Shown here: piece by piece, positions 24,891 to 33,042 of the stretch
Layout of the letters: every line of letters starts with the position of its first letter
Numbering within the stretch: the stretch's first letter is position 1
From: Promethearchaeota archaeon
GTDB lineage: Archaea > Asgardarchaeota > Lokiarchaeia > Sigyniarchaeales > SOKP01
Length of the DNA: 37,145 nucleotides
Assembly: GCA_004524535.1 (NCBI GenBank)
Contig: SDNY01000001.1
Coordinates: forward strand, 1 to 37,145
Direction of reading: 5' to 3'
Notes under the pieces: generated by a model
What the model saw: only the letters and a program-made list of their open reading frames with translations
Told to the model about the DNA's origin: nothing
The model's database searches: none
Program-made: the position numbers and the translations under genes

Positions 24891-26693
24891 ATGAAATTAG
24901 TAAACCCGTATAAGCCATCTGTATATCAACTGGAACCTCGGAAAAGGCTAATTTGGATAATCTCTCTTATCGGATGTGGTATTTATGCAATTATCGTATT
25001 TATAATTTTATTTATACTTCAGATACCAAATGAATTAATGATTATTACGATCTATACTTATATGGTTATTGGACCATTAACTATATATTTGTTATGGCTT
25101 GTTTTTTATAGATGGAAAATAAAAAAATGGCCTCGAAACAAGAAAGTATTTGGTGAACCAATTCATTATACATTACTTTTAATATCGATTGGTATCTGTG
25201 TTATTAACTGGGCTGCTTATTGGAATACGGGTCTTGATAGCATTTGGTTAATTTTTGCATCATGGATTTATATTCTTAGTGATAACTTATTACTTGGGAC
25301 TATAATCTATACTGTTGGTGCTTCAGCTATTACACCTGCTTTTACTGAAGAATTCTTGAAGTCTTTCCCTAGCATTATTGCTTTTTTTGTAGTTTTACAA
25401 AGGGATAGAAATCTGGAGGAGAAGAGAAAGGGATTGTTAGGAAATGAGTTAGGAGGATTTTTATTTGGATTAGTAATTGGAATAACATTTGAGATTTTAG
25501 AGCTAATATATTATCTATTAATTACAATATCCTCAGGAGGAGGTGCTTTTGATATATATTTTCAAGTTACCGTTAGAGATTTTTCTCCACTTCATATACT
25601 TGGAGGTGCAATTGGTGGATTTGCGGCGGGCAGGGCTGAAAGACTTCGTTATGAGCGAGGAGAAGAGGATTTACCTATGAAAATTCAAATAATCAATTTT
25701 ATTAAACGTTTTTTACCATTATGGCTTATCCCCGTTTCGATCCACTTTCTCTGGAATAGTTCAAGTGTTTGGATTTATTTAATAATTCTAGCGATAGATG
25801 GTGATATATTGTTAAATTTAATTCTTGAGATGATCGTAATCGTTACATTAAGTGCATTATGCTTTTTTATATTACTTTTACTATTAAGATGTGCTAATAG
25901 AATTACTGAGAAAACTTATCGATGCTCTGAAACAGGGATTATCGTTGCAAAGGAAGGGGATATTTGTTCCTTATTTAGTGACAAAAAAACCGATGTTGAA
26001 CCAACAAAAAAACCTTTAGATAAAGCTTTTATTGCTCAAGACACAGAAATTGTTTGTCCAAATTGTGATAAGGTAAATATAAGAGGAGCAAATTTCTGCA
26101 TAAATTGCGGTTTCCAAATAGCTAGTTATTATTATTGTCCAAATTGCAGTAAGGCTAATAAATTTGGAATAAAATTTTGTATACACTGTGGATTTCAAAT
26201 ACAACAATTAAAAACACCCCAAATTTTTCCTATGTCAAATGAAAGACCCTCTAAAGCATTACTCGTCATTTCGTTAATTGTAACTATAGGTTTTCTATTT
26301 TATATTGTATTATTTGCAATTTTAGCTTTGCTGATATATGGCATTTTTGGATTTTTCTATTTAGCTTTTCAAATAAGCATAGAGATAGTAGCTGCAGTAG
26401 TAATGTTTTATGCTATTATAACTCTCTTTAAAATGAGGAAGAATTATAATGGAAGAAAAAATATCTGGTCATGGTATCTTTTAATTTTTAATTTAATTGG
26501 AATATTTGGACTGCTTGTAATTTATGGTATTTTAGGTGTGATTTATGGAATTATTGCATTCACGCTCGGCTATATTACGTTAATAACGGGGCTTGGATTC
26601 CTTTTTCTAGCTGGAGCCACATTAGTTTTTATATTTCTTTTAAGAACAATATTAAAATCTGATGAAATGCTTCAATATCAAACTAAAAATTAA
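24891..26693 (+). CDS. PrsW-like intramembrane protease with double zinc ribbon and extra membrane domain
   Basis: The first ~345 residues form a multi-helix membrane domain with PrsW/CAAX-protease-type residues: E153/E154 and K157 (FTEEFLKS), E201/E204 (FEILE), H235 (PLHILGG) and H285 (IHFLWN). Two CxxC...CxxC zinc ribbons follow (about 389-412 and 418-438, ending CINCGFQI and CIHCGFQI). A second hydrophobic domain of about four helices (450-590) ends the protein. The ribbons probably face the cytosol and could bind a partner that triggers cleavage. The substrate is unknown. The three-part architecture is unusual. Confidence 0.75.
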   Translation: MKLVNPYKPSVYQLEPRKRLIWIISLIGCGIYAIIVFIILFILQIPNELMIITIYTYMVIGPLTIYLLWLVFYRWKIKKWPRNKKVFGEPIHYTLLLISIGICVINWAAYWNTGLDSIWLIFASWIYILSDNLLLGTIIYTVGASAITPAFTEEFLKSFPSIIAFFVVLQRDRNLEEKRKGLLGNELGGFLFGLVIGITFEILELIYYLLITISSGGGAFDIYFQVTVRDFSPLHILGGAIGGFAAGRAERLRYERGEEDLPMKIQIINFIKRFLPLWLIPVSIHFLWNSSSVWIYLIILAIDGDILLNLILEMIVIVTLSALCFFILLLLLRCANRITEKTYRCSETGIIVAKEGDICSLFSDKKTDVEPTKKPLDKAFIAQDTEIVCPNCDKVNIRGANFCINCGFQIASYYYCPNCSKANKFGIKFCIHCGFQIQQLKTPQIFPMSNERPSKALLVISLIVTIGFLFYIVLFAILALLIYGIFGFFYLAFQISIEIVAAVVMFYAIITLFKMRKNYNGRKNIWSWYLLIFNLIGIFGLLVIYGILGVIYGIIAFTLGYITLITGLGFLFLAGATLVFIFLLRTILKSDEMLQYQTKN

Positions 26694-26761
26694 TTAGATT
26701 TGAGAGGTATTATCAAGACTAAATACAAAATATTATAACTGAATTAATACAAAACTACCAA

Positions 26762-28171
26762 CTATTCATTCAAGAGTCCATATCTTTTAAGTCCTTCTCT
26801 CATATCGGCTTGAAATGGTCCTGGAGTGCCCTCTATAAATGCTTCAACAATATCCTGGTTTTTAACCTCTTTTGAAACTCTTTTTTTTGCTTTCTCTTCC
26901 GCAAGTGAGGAAATTGCCATTCTCGCCATAGATTGAAATTGTGGGGGCGATAATTTTATTAATTCATCAAAAATCCTCGCAGTCTCGGGATTCCAGTTTA
27001 ATCCCTTTTTTTTCTTTTCCTTTGGTTTGGCAGTGTCAATACCAAATTCCCGACTGGTTATTAGATCATCAATATAATCATTCAATGATTCAACATACCT
27101 AGGAGCTTCTTCTTTATCAAGAATAACTGCTTTTTTCCCCCATTGTTCACAATAATTACATTCATCACACATTGAAATACAGTCTTGCTTTTTGAAGAAT
27201 TCAATAAATCCATCGAGTTTAGTATTATCTATTATTAATTTCGATTTAGGCTCTTTTACAAACGTTTCAGTCATTTTAACATTAGGATCTTTTTCAACTC
27301 CAACAGTCATAGAAAAACCTTGAATAATATCTACAAGGTTTCCTTCATATTTACGAGATGAAAATGCCTTGACAGCTCGAAGTATCCATTCAGTACTCAT
27401 ACGGCGTCCAGCAATTTTGAAATTTTCAATTCCAATAGCCTCATAATGAGATAAATCCTCGGGGCGCACCCATCGTGCTTTAACTACTTCAGTAGGATTT
27501 GAAAATTTAATGACACTGCAATTAAGGATACAATAATCAATATATACCCCTCCGAGTTGGTGGGAAGATTGAGAAGAATGCCCTACAATATTATAATGAT
27601 AATATCTAAAAGGACATTGATATAAACAACCATCAGTTAAAAGGAGATTAATATTACATTTAACTGCTTTTTTAATTTTCTTCAATGTCTTAAAATCGCG
27701 ATTAATCATTACATCGGGGGTAATCTCATCAGCACCCATTGCTTCATAGAATTTTGCCCGATTAACACTGTTAACGTGAGCAATTGTAGAGACACGAATT
27801 TTCAACTTGGGAAATTGTTCTTTTATTAAGCGGATTAAAAAAGGAATAGTCACAATTACATTATCCGACCCAATATCGCTTATCCATTGAAGGTAATTTA
27901 GCAACTCTTTATGATACGCCGCATCATATTCCATATTACCCATACATGGCGCATTAAGCAAATAAGAGAATTTCATTTTTTTTTCATGAACATTCTTAAT
28001 ATATTCCGCAATTTGTTCTTCCTTAATATCCTTTAAAAGAAATGAAGGCCGTCCATGGCCAACAATAGAGGATTTTGAAGCTCCATAGATCTCTCTTACT
28101 GGATATTTAGCTAATTCATCGATGAGTTTAAAATCCCAATTTGTCGCAACGGTAAATTGAATTCTTTTCAC
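26762..28171 (-). CDS. U32 peptidase-like Fe-S protein (UbiV-like) with C-terminal PCP_red-like domain
   Basis: The barrel begins FTVATNWD as in U32 proteins. Four cysteines, C182/C186 (DGCLYQCPFRYYHYN) and C214/C218 (YCILNCS), match the [4Fe-4S] ligands of that family. A second cluster C331/C335/C338/C341 (CISMCDECNYC) may bind Fe-S or zinc. Residues ~391-469 form a helical PCP_red-like domain also found on three neighbours. U32 relatives UbiU/UbiV hydroxylate ubiquinone precursors without O2; others hydroxylate RNA. The start is GTG at 28169-28171, as no ATG lies near. It is the last gene of the cluster. Confidence 0.8.
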   Translation of the reverse strand: MKRIQFTVATNWDFKLIDELAKYPVREIYGASKSSIVGHGRPSFLLKDIKEEQIAEYIKNVHEKKMKFSYLLNAPCMGNMEYDAAYHKELLNYLQWISDIGSDNVIVTIPFLIRLIKEQFPKLKIRVSTIAHVNSVNRAKFYEAMGADEITPDVMINRDFKTLKKIKKAVKCNINLLLTDGCLYQCPFRYYHYNIVGHSSQSSHQLGGVYIDYCILNCSVIKFSNPTEVVKARWVRPEDLSHYEAIGIENFKIAGRRMSTEWILRAVKAFSSRKYEGNLVDIIQGFSMTVGVEKDPNVKMTETFVKEPKSKLIIDNTKLDGFIEFFKKQDCISMCDECNYCEQWGKKAVILDKEEAPRYVESLNDYIDDLITSREFGIDTAKPKEKKKKGLNWNPETARIFDELIKLSPPQFQSMARMAISSLAEEKAKKRVSKEVKNQDIVEAFIEGTPGPFQADMREGLKRYGLLNE

Positions 28172-28279
28172 CTTAAAATAAAATTACTATTCCTATATAA
28201 TAATTTATAGCATAAATTAAAAATGATGAAAAAAAATATTTTCAATAGATTATCATGTATTAATTTCTTGATTTCCTCA

Positions 28280-28666
28280 TTATTTACTCACTTTTCCGTG
28301 AGCTTTAGCATTTAATGGCAATAAAGGAGCACAAGCCATGAGCTTAGACATATCTCCTTCGACTACATAAGTTCCAGTCATAGTTTCTTGAATAGGATCT
28401 GATTCACCCGAAAGAGTTTTTTTCAATGTGCTGAAGTCAGTTTTATGGGATATTTTTGGAGCATCTGGACCTGAATATTCACCCATCCCCCATTTTATCT
28501 GGTCTTTTTCAACAAATTGCCAATAATTCATCTCTTCTCTATCTGTTATAATGAATTGGAATGTCAATGGCGCAAGTGCTCCCAATAAGGGAGCTAATTC
28601 TGGCAGCTCATTAAATGCTTTCATATATTCTGTAAGATATGCTTCCCATTCTTCTTTTGTATCCAT
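28280..28666 (-). CDS. SCP2 sterol-carrier-like lipid-binding protein (UbiT-like)
   Basis: The 128-residue single-domain protein has the SCP2 pattern: LTFQFIITDREEMNYWQFVEKDQIKW, then ADFSTL-type DFSTLKKTLSGESDPIQETMTGTYVVEGDMSKLM. The fold encloses a hydrophobic cavity for lipids. In O2-independent ubiquinone synthesis the SCP2 protein UbiT works with U32 proteins UbiU/V, and here it sits directly before a U32 gene. A perfect GGAGGTGA at 28675-28682 precedes the ATG, suggesting high expression. Confidence 0.85.
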   Translation of the reverse strand: MDTKEEWEAYLTEYMKAFNELPELAPLLGALAPLTFQFIITDREEMNYWQFVEKDQIKWGMGEYSGPDAPKISHKTDFSTLKKTLSGESDPIQETMTGTYVVEGDMSKLMACAPLLPLNAKAHGKVSK

Positions 28667-28762
28667 CTAAATTTTCACCTCCTTTCTTTTTCATTTGTTA
28701 AATATTTTTAATTTTCATAATTTATAACAACCTTACCGTTGGGACATAAATTGGAATCCAAT

Positions 28763-28858
28763 TTAGTAGGTCAATTCTTGGAGATATACAAAATTTCTTG
28801 GGGCAAAAAAACCTACAACATTTATTCCAACATCCGAGAATAATATATCCTTATTCAT
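28763..28858 (-). CDS. possible tiny ORF or leader (31 aa)
   Basis: Within the 277-nt gap before the SCP2 gene, an ATG-started frame encodes MNKDILFSDVGINVVGFFA followed by 12 more residues. It reads like the start of a folded protein cut short. It may be a remnant or a leader. A TATA-like AAATTATATGC lies upstream at about 28876-28886, so SCP2 may have its own promoter. Confidence 0.25.
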   Translation of the reverse strand: MNKDILFSDVGINVVGFFAPRNFVYLQELTY

Positions 28859-28943
28859 CACTATTCGTATCCAGCATATAATTTATTAATTAGAATTGAA
28901 AATTATTTTTATAGAAGTAAAATAATTTTTACATTCTTTAACA

Positions 28944-30113
28944 TCATTTAACTTCTAAACCAGCTTTAGCACCATCTGATAATAAATTTATCATACTTTC
29001 AGTGTAATCATTTTCAATCTTGTAGAAAAGGCCATCACGACCAAACGTAATACTACAAATAAATTTATGGATCTTTGTAATAGTTGGAATATTTTCGACA
29101 TATTTTTTGATCAATGGATGAAAATTCACTGGAGCTTGCTCTTCTTCAGGAAAACCGATTCCAAAACAGATTCGCTCTACCCTATCACTATCCCAGTTAA
29201 AAGTGTAATAGATAGTCAAAGCCTCACAACATTTTTTCATTACTTCCGGCGGGCCAATTTCGAAATTTAGCTCTTTGAGTAAAGTTTCATAAACTTCTTG
29301 TCTAGCTTTTGACGGATCTTTAATCATGAAGTAGATATTTGTAGAATTATTACGAAAATCAAGACCAAAGACACTAAAAACATTAAGTCCATGTTTTTCA
29401 AAATAATCTCTATGTTTATTAATACTATTTGGGATTGTAGACATTGAATATGTTGGTTCAAATGGACTAGGGACGATGAACGGCCAGATTTTAGACAAAC
29501 CAGTCCTTACATCCAAATCAACACCCCACCCCAATATATCAAAGGTTGATAAAATCTCTGGAATCATCTTATGAATTGGATGCCCATTTTTTTCAATTAA
29601 TCCTTCATTAATTGCAGTTGTGTAAGGATCTGGATTGTGAGGTATCATATGCTCTAAATATCGTACTGAAATGTCTCTTTTTTCTTTTGGTTTTGTGGTT
29701 GTTCGGATTGTAACCGTCGAACCAGTATAAAAATCCTTGTAAGCATTTAATACATTCCATATCGCTTTTTCATCACATATAACTTCTGCAAGTTCCCCTA
29801 TTTTTAATATGTGATCAACCAATTGTTTTAGATCTGTATTAAATTTATATGTACACTTTATCTTTGCAAGATATTTGTCAAGATCAACATTTAACCTTTT
29901 CAAATCCTCTTTCATCATGTCTTGAAAAGCTGGTGGGGTAACTTCAAACATAGAGATAACAAGATCTACCTCAGCTACAGCTTTTCCATTTCGCTCCATA
30001 CATTTCTTCTCTGCAGCTTCACGAACTACGGGGCCAACTATAGGTCTAACTGTTTCTGGAGTTCCCGCTACAATTTCTTCATAAAGCTTTTTAACTTCTG
30101 GTTGCCATTCCAT
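28944..30113 (-). CDS. ABBA-fold aromatic prenyltransferase with N-terminal PCP_red-like domain
   Basis: Residues ~90-389 align along their whole length with NphB/CloQ (Orf2) prenyltransferases, which attach isoprenoid chains to aromatic rings in the cytosol. Landmarks are DPYTTAINEGL with GHPIHKMI (162-184), IPNSINKHRDYFEKHGL (227-243), LDFRNNSTNIYF (251-262) and YYTFNWDSDRVERICF (302-317, with the pyrophosphate-binding-type R315). Residues 1-80 are a PCP_red-like helical domain shared with neighbours, which is not part of known members. The family is known from actinobacteria and fungi. Substrates here are unknown. GAAGGT precedes the ATG. Confidence 0.82.
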   Translation of the reverse strand: MEWQPEVKKLYEEIVAGTPETVRPIVGPVVREAAEKKCMERNGKAVAEVDLVISMFEVTPPAFQDMMKEDLKRLNVDLDKYLAKIKCTYKFNTDLKQLVDHILKIGELAEVICDEKAIWNVLNAYKDFYTGSTVTIRTTTKPKEKRDISVRYLEHMIPHNPDPYTTAINEGLIEKNGHPIHKMIPEILSTFDILGWGVDLDVRTGLSKIWPFIVPSPFEPTYSMSTIPNSINKHRDYFEKHGLNVFSVFGLDFRNNSTNIYFMIKDPSKARQEVYETLLKELNFEIGPPEVMKKCCEALTIYYTFNWDSDRVERICFGIGFPEEEQAPVNFHPLIKKYVENIPTITKIHKFICSITFGRDGLFYKIENDYTESMINLLSDGAKAGLEVK

Positions 30114-30182
30114 TTTTAATATTTACCTTCTTTTTCTGAAATTTTTTTTATTTAATTCTTTCATTTTTTTTAAGATTTTTAA

Positions 30183-31595
30183 TTAATTTTGATATTTAGC
30201 AAATTGAATTTGGCCCATTTCATTAAATCCTTCTGGATTATTTAAGCCAATTCCGGGTGCGAACCATCCTGAATTTTTTTCACAATATTCTCTTATTATT
30301 TGAAATAAATCGAATTCTTTGATTTTTGGAGAGATATAAAATTTAGGTTTTAACAGGTTCTCTCCATTTTTTAACACTCCATCTTGTACTGCGATGCGCT
30401 GGAGAGGGGTATGTGGGTAAATTCTCATTCCTGAAAAAATAACCACATCATTATCACCTTCCCACACCTCTCCCCTAAAATTTTCGATTGTTTCTAATTG
30501 ATTAAATGAAGCACGAACGGTTTCAACAGTTTCATCTGGTCCTCCAACAATTATATGAATTAATTGTTCAATTTCTAAATCAAAACATCTTTTTGAAGTA
30601 AGGATAGCATCATCTGGAGTCCTCTTTTGCTTTATATTTCTCAAAATCTCCTCTGATAAAGATTCAAAACCTGTATCAAGATGAGTAACCCCACTTTCCT
30701 TCATGAGGGGCATTAAATCAACAAATTCTTTATTGGGATCGTAATTTGCCCCCCATTTTAAATCGATTTTGCGTTTTATTATTTCTTGGCATATCTCTTT
30801 TAGATTTTGGTAATTTAAATTGAGAACACCATCAACAAAAAAAACATTATTAATTCCTAAATTATTTACAATAAATTCAAGTTCATCAGCTATTCTTTTG
30901 GGAGATCGATACCGAACGGTCGAACCTTCAATATATCTATAACTACAATAGATACATTTATGAGGACAACCACGCTTTGTTTGAACATTTCCCCAAATAG
31001 CACCTGTTTTATTCATACAATAGATATATTCATTATTATCTACCAACTCTCTAGCAGGATTTGGCAGATCATCAAGATTTTTAACGCGCCATGGTGGTTT
31101 TTGATGATAATTTCCTTTTCCATCTATAAAACATACACCTTTTTCTATTTTTCTAGGATCTTCATCCTTTTTAATATGTTTTAAAATTTCAATAAAAACA
31201 TATTCACCATCTCCAACGACACCAATATCGTGGTTTAAATCCCTAAGAATCTCTTCTGAAAAAATTGAGAAACCAGCACCACCTAAAACTATTGGAATAT
31301 CTGGTTCAGCAATCTCTTTTATATACTGAATAATACGCTTAGCTGGTAAGTAAAAAAATAGATTTGCTGGATAAGTTGTTGAATCAATATTACGAATAGA
31401 GATACCTATTAATTGAGGATTAAAATCATCTATTGCTTTTGTGATATCATTCTTTGAATCGTTACTAAGAGTTAAATCCCTTAGCATTACTTCATGTCCT
31501 TTAGAAAGAAGATAGGACGCAATATATGCTTCTCCTATAGGTGGGACCATTACATGTACTAGTTCCCGACTCCCAGAAAATATTAATACTCGCAT
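30183..31595 (-). CDS. B12-binding-domain radical SAM protein
   Basis: Residues 1-~135 are a cobalamin-binding-like Rossmann domain (VMVPPIGEAYIASYLLSKGHEV, VLGGAGFS, VGDGEYVF) without the DxHxxG histidine. Residues ~200-400 form a radical SAM barrel with C210/C214/C217 (KRGCPHKCIYC). The layout matches BchE-like and related class B enzymes that methylate, cyclise or join carbon skeletons. The ATG at 31595 with GAGGTGA just before it is preferred to an in-frame GTG at 31604. It lies 69 nt before the prenyltransferase gene. Confidence 0.85.
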   Translation of the reverse strand: MRVLIFSGSRELVHVMVPPIGEAYIASYLLSKGHEVMLRDLTLSNDSKNDITKAIDDFNPQLIGISIRNIDSTTYPANLFFYLPAKRIIQYIKEIAEPDIPIVLGGAGFSIFSEEILRDLNHDIGVVGDGEYVFIEILKHIKKDEDPRKIEKGVCFIDGKGNYHQKPPWRVKNLDDLPNPARELVDNNEYIYCMNKTGAIWGNVQTKRGCPHKCIYCSYRYIEGSTVRYRSPKRIADELEFIVNNLGINNVFFVDGVLNLNYQNLKEICQEIIKRKIDLKWGANYDPNKEFVDLMPLMKESGVTHLDTGFESLSEEILRNIKQKRTPDDAILTSKRCFDLEIEQLIHIIVGGPDETVETVRASFNQLETIENFRGEVWEGDNDVVIFSGMRIYPHTPLQRIAVQDGVLKNGENLLKPKFYISPKIKEFDLFQIIREYCEKNSGWFAPGIGLNNPEGFNEMGQIQFAKYQN

Positions 31596-31641
31596 AATCC
31601 TCACCTCTCTCTTATTCGCAATTTATTGAATCCTTTATTAA

Positions 31642-33036
31642 TTATTCAATTATTAATTCTTCACGAGAATTATCTCTCTTATGGTCATGATCATTTTCAT
31701 GCCAACAATATGAAAATGGTCCGAATATATCACCCGTTTCACATTCAGCATGCACGCGACAACCTCCACCACAATACTGAAGATGATGACAAGATGCACA
31801 TTTTCCATTACGTTTTTTTCTGTCTCTGATGTCTTTAAATAGTTGGGAGTTAAGTACATCTTCAAAGCTGTCCTCTAAAGCATTACCGAGAGTGGTTTTT
31901 GTTGGATAGCCACATGGATAAATAGTACCGTCCACCCCAACACCCATCATTGTTCTGCATGCCAAGCATCCTATCCCCCATTCAATTGTAGCCAATTCCT
32001 TATCATCTCTTATTTCCTCCACAAAGGGGGTCATCTCATATATTTCATAAATGGGTAATGTACCTGCTTCGCCTTCTCTTATTTTTTCAATAGCATGCTT
32101 GAATTTGAAATCATATAATTTTTTATATTCCTCTTGACTGAGTCCGATTTGATCCCAAAATTCAGATGCTCGATTTTGTTTTACTACAGCTCTAAAAAAT
32201 GTTTCTGCCCCCCATTCTTCTGATAATGCCTTAAGTTTATCTAGCTCATTAATGTTTTGCTTCATTATTGTAATTGAAGTACATACAAATAATCCATATT
32301 TCAAGCAATTTTTTATTGCTTTTTCTGCATATTCTAATGAATTAGTAAATCCACGGATTTCATCATTTTTTTTGGGATCTGCGCTTTCAAAACTAACAAA
32401 CACATGACTCATATCATTATGCTTAGCCATTTTGGCAAATTTCTCATCAAATTTTACACCGTTGGTTATAATAGCATGAATATAACCCTTTTCTTTACAA
32501 AATTTCATAATTTCGGAAATATCTTCGCGTAAAGTAGGTTCACCTCCAAACCATATATAACATCCATGTCTTCCTTGTTTTTGTAATCCTGTTTCCAAGT
32601 TTTCTATTATTTGGAACCATTCTTTTGTTGAAAGCTCAGGGCGAGGTATATAATCATCTACAGCACAATGTAAACATTTCATATTACATCTATCAGTAAG
32701 ATACATTGCAAAATGTACATTACCTGGACGAAAAGCTCTTATAATATTTTCCCAACTAACTTTGATTCGATCCATGATATCCTTCAGTACAATATACCGT
32801 TCAACATCAACTCCCAGTGATGTCAAATCCTCAACCGTCGTTGGTTTAAATGCTTCAGGAGTTACATCAAATATCCCAGTGACCAAATCAGCTTCATTGA
32901 TATTGGAACCGTTCCGTTCATTGCATTTATTCTCGGCAGCTTTTATTATCATCGGCTTTACAGAAGGACGAATTCCTTCGGGAATTTTTTCTATAATTTT
33001 ATTAAATAATTCTTCTGTTTTTTTTTCCCAATCCAA
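31642..33036 (-). CDS. SPASM radical SAM enzyme with N-terminal PCP_red-like domain (second paralog)
   Basis: Residues 1-80 are the shared PCP_red-like domain (WEKKTEELFNKIIEKIPEGIRP, then VTPEAFKPTTVEDL). The SAM cluster ligands are C117/C121/C124 (TDRCNMKCLHC), and WFGGEPT binds SAM. The SPASM region (GIGCLACRTM, IYPCGYP, GKCASCHHLQYCGGGC) would bind one or two more clusters. The end is His/Asp-rich (CWHENDHDHKRD). Such enzymes modify peptides or mature heme-like cofactors. The start is TTG at 33034-33036 with AAGGTGA upstream. The upstream paralog's stop codon lies within that site, implying coupled translation. Confidence 0.85.
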   Translation of the reverse strand: MDWEKKTEELFNKIIEKIPEGIRPSVKPMIIKAAENKCNERNGSNINEADLVTGIFDVTPEAFKPTTVEDLTSLGVDVERYIVLKDIMDRIKVSWENIIRAFRPGNVHFAMYLTDRCNMKCLHCAVDDYIPRPELSTKEWFQIIENLETGLQKQGRHGCYIWFGGEPTLREDISEIMKFCKEKGYIHAIITNGVKFDEKFAKMAKHNDMSHVFVSFESADPKKNDEIRGFTNSLEYAEKAIKNCLKYGLFVCTSITIMKQNINELDKLKALSEEWGAETFFRAVVKQNRASEFWDQIGLSQEEYKKLYDFKFKHAIEKIREGEAGTLPIYEIYEMTPFVEEIRDDKELATIEWGIGCLACRTMMGVGVDGTIYPCGYPTKTTLGNALEDSFEDVLNSQLFKDIRDRKKRNGKCASCHHLQYCGGGCRVHAECETGDIFGPFSYCWHENDHDHKRDNSREELIIE

Positions 33037-33042
33037 AAATTA

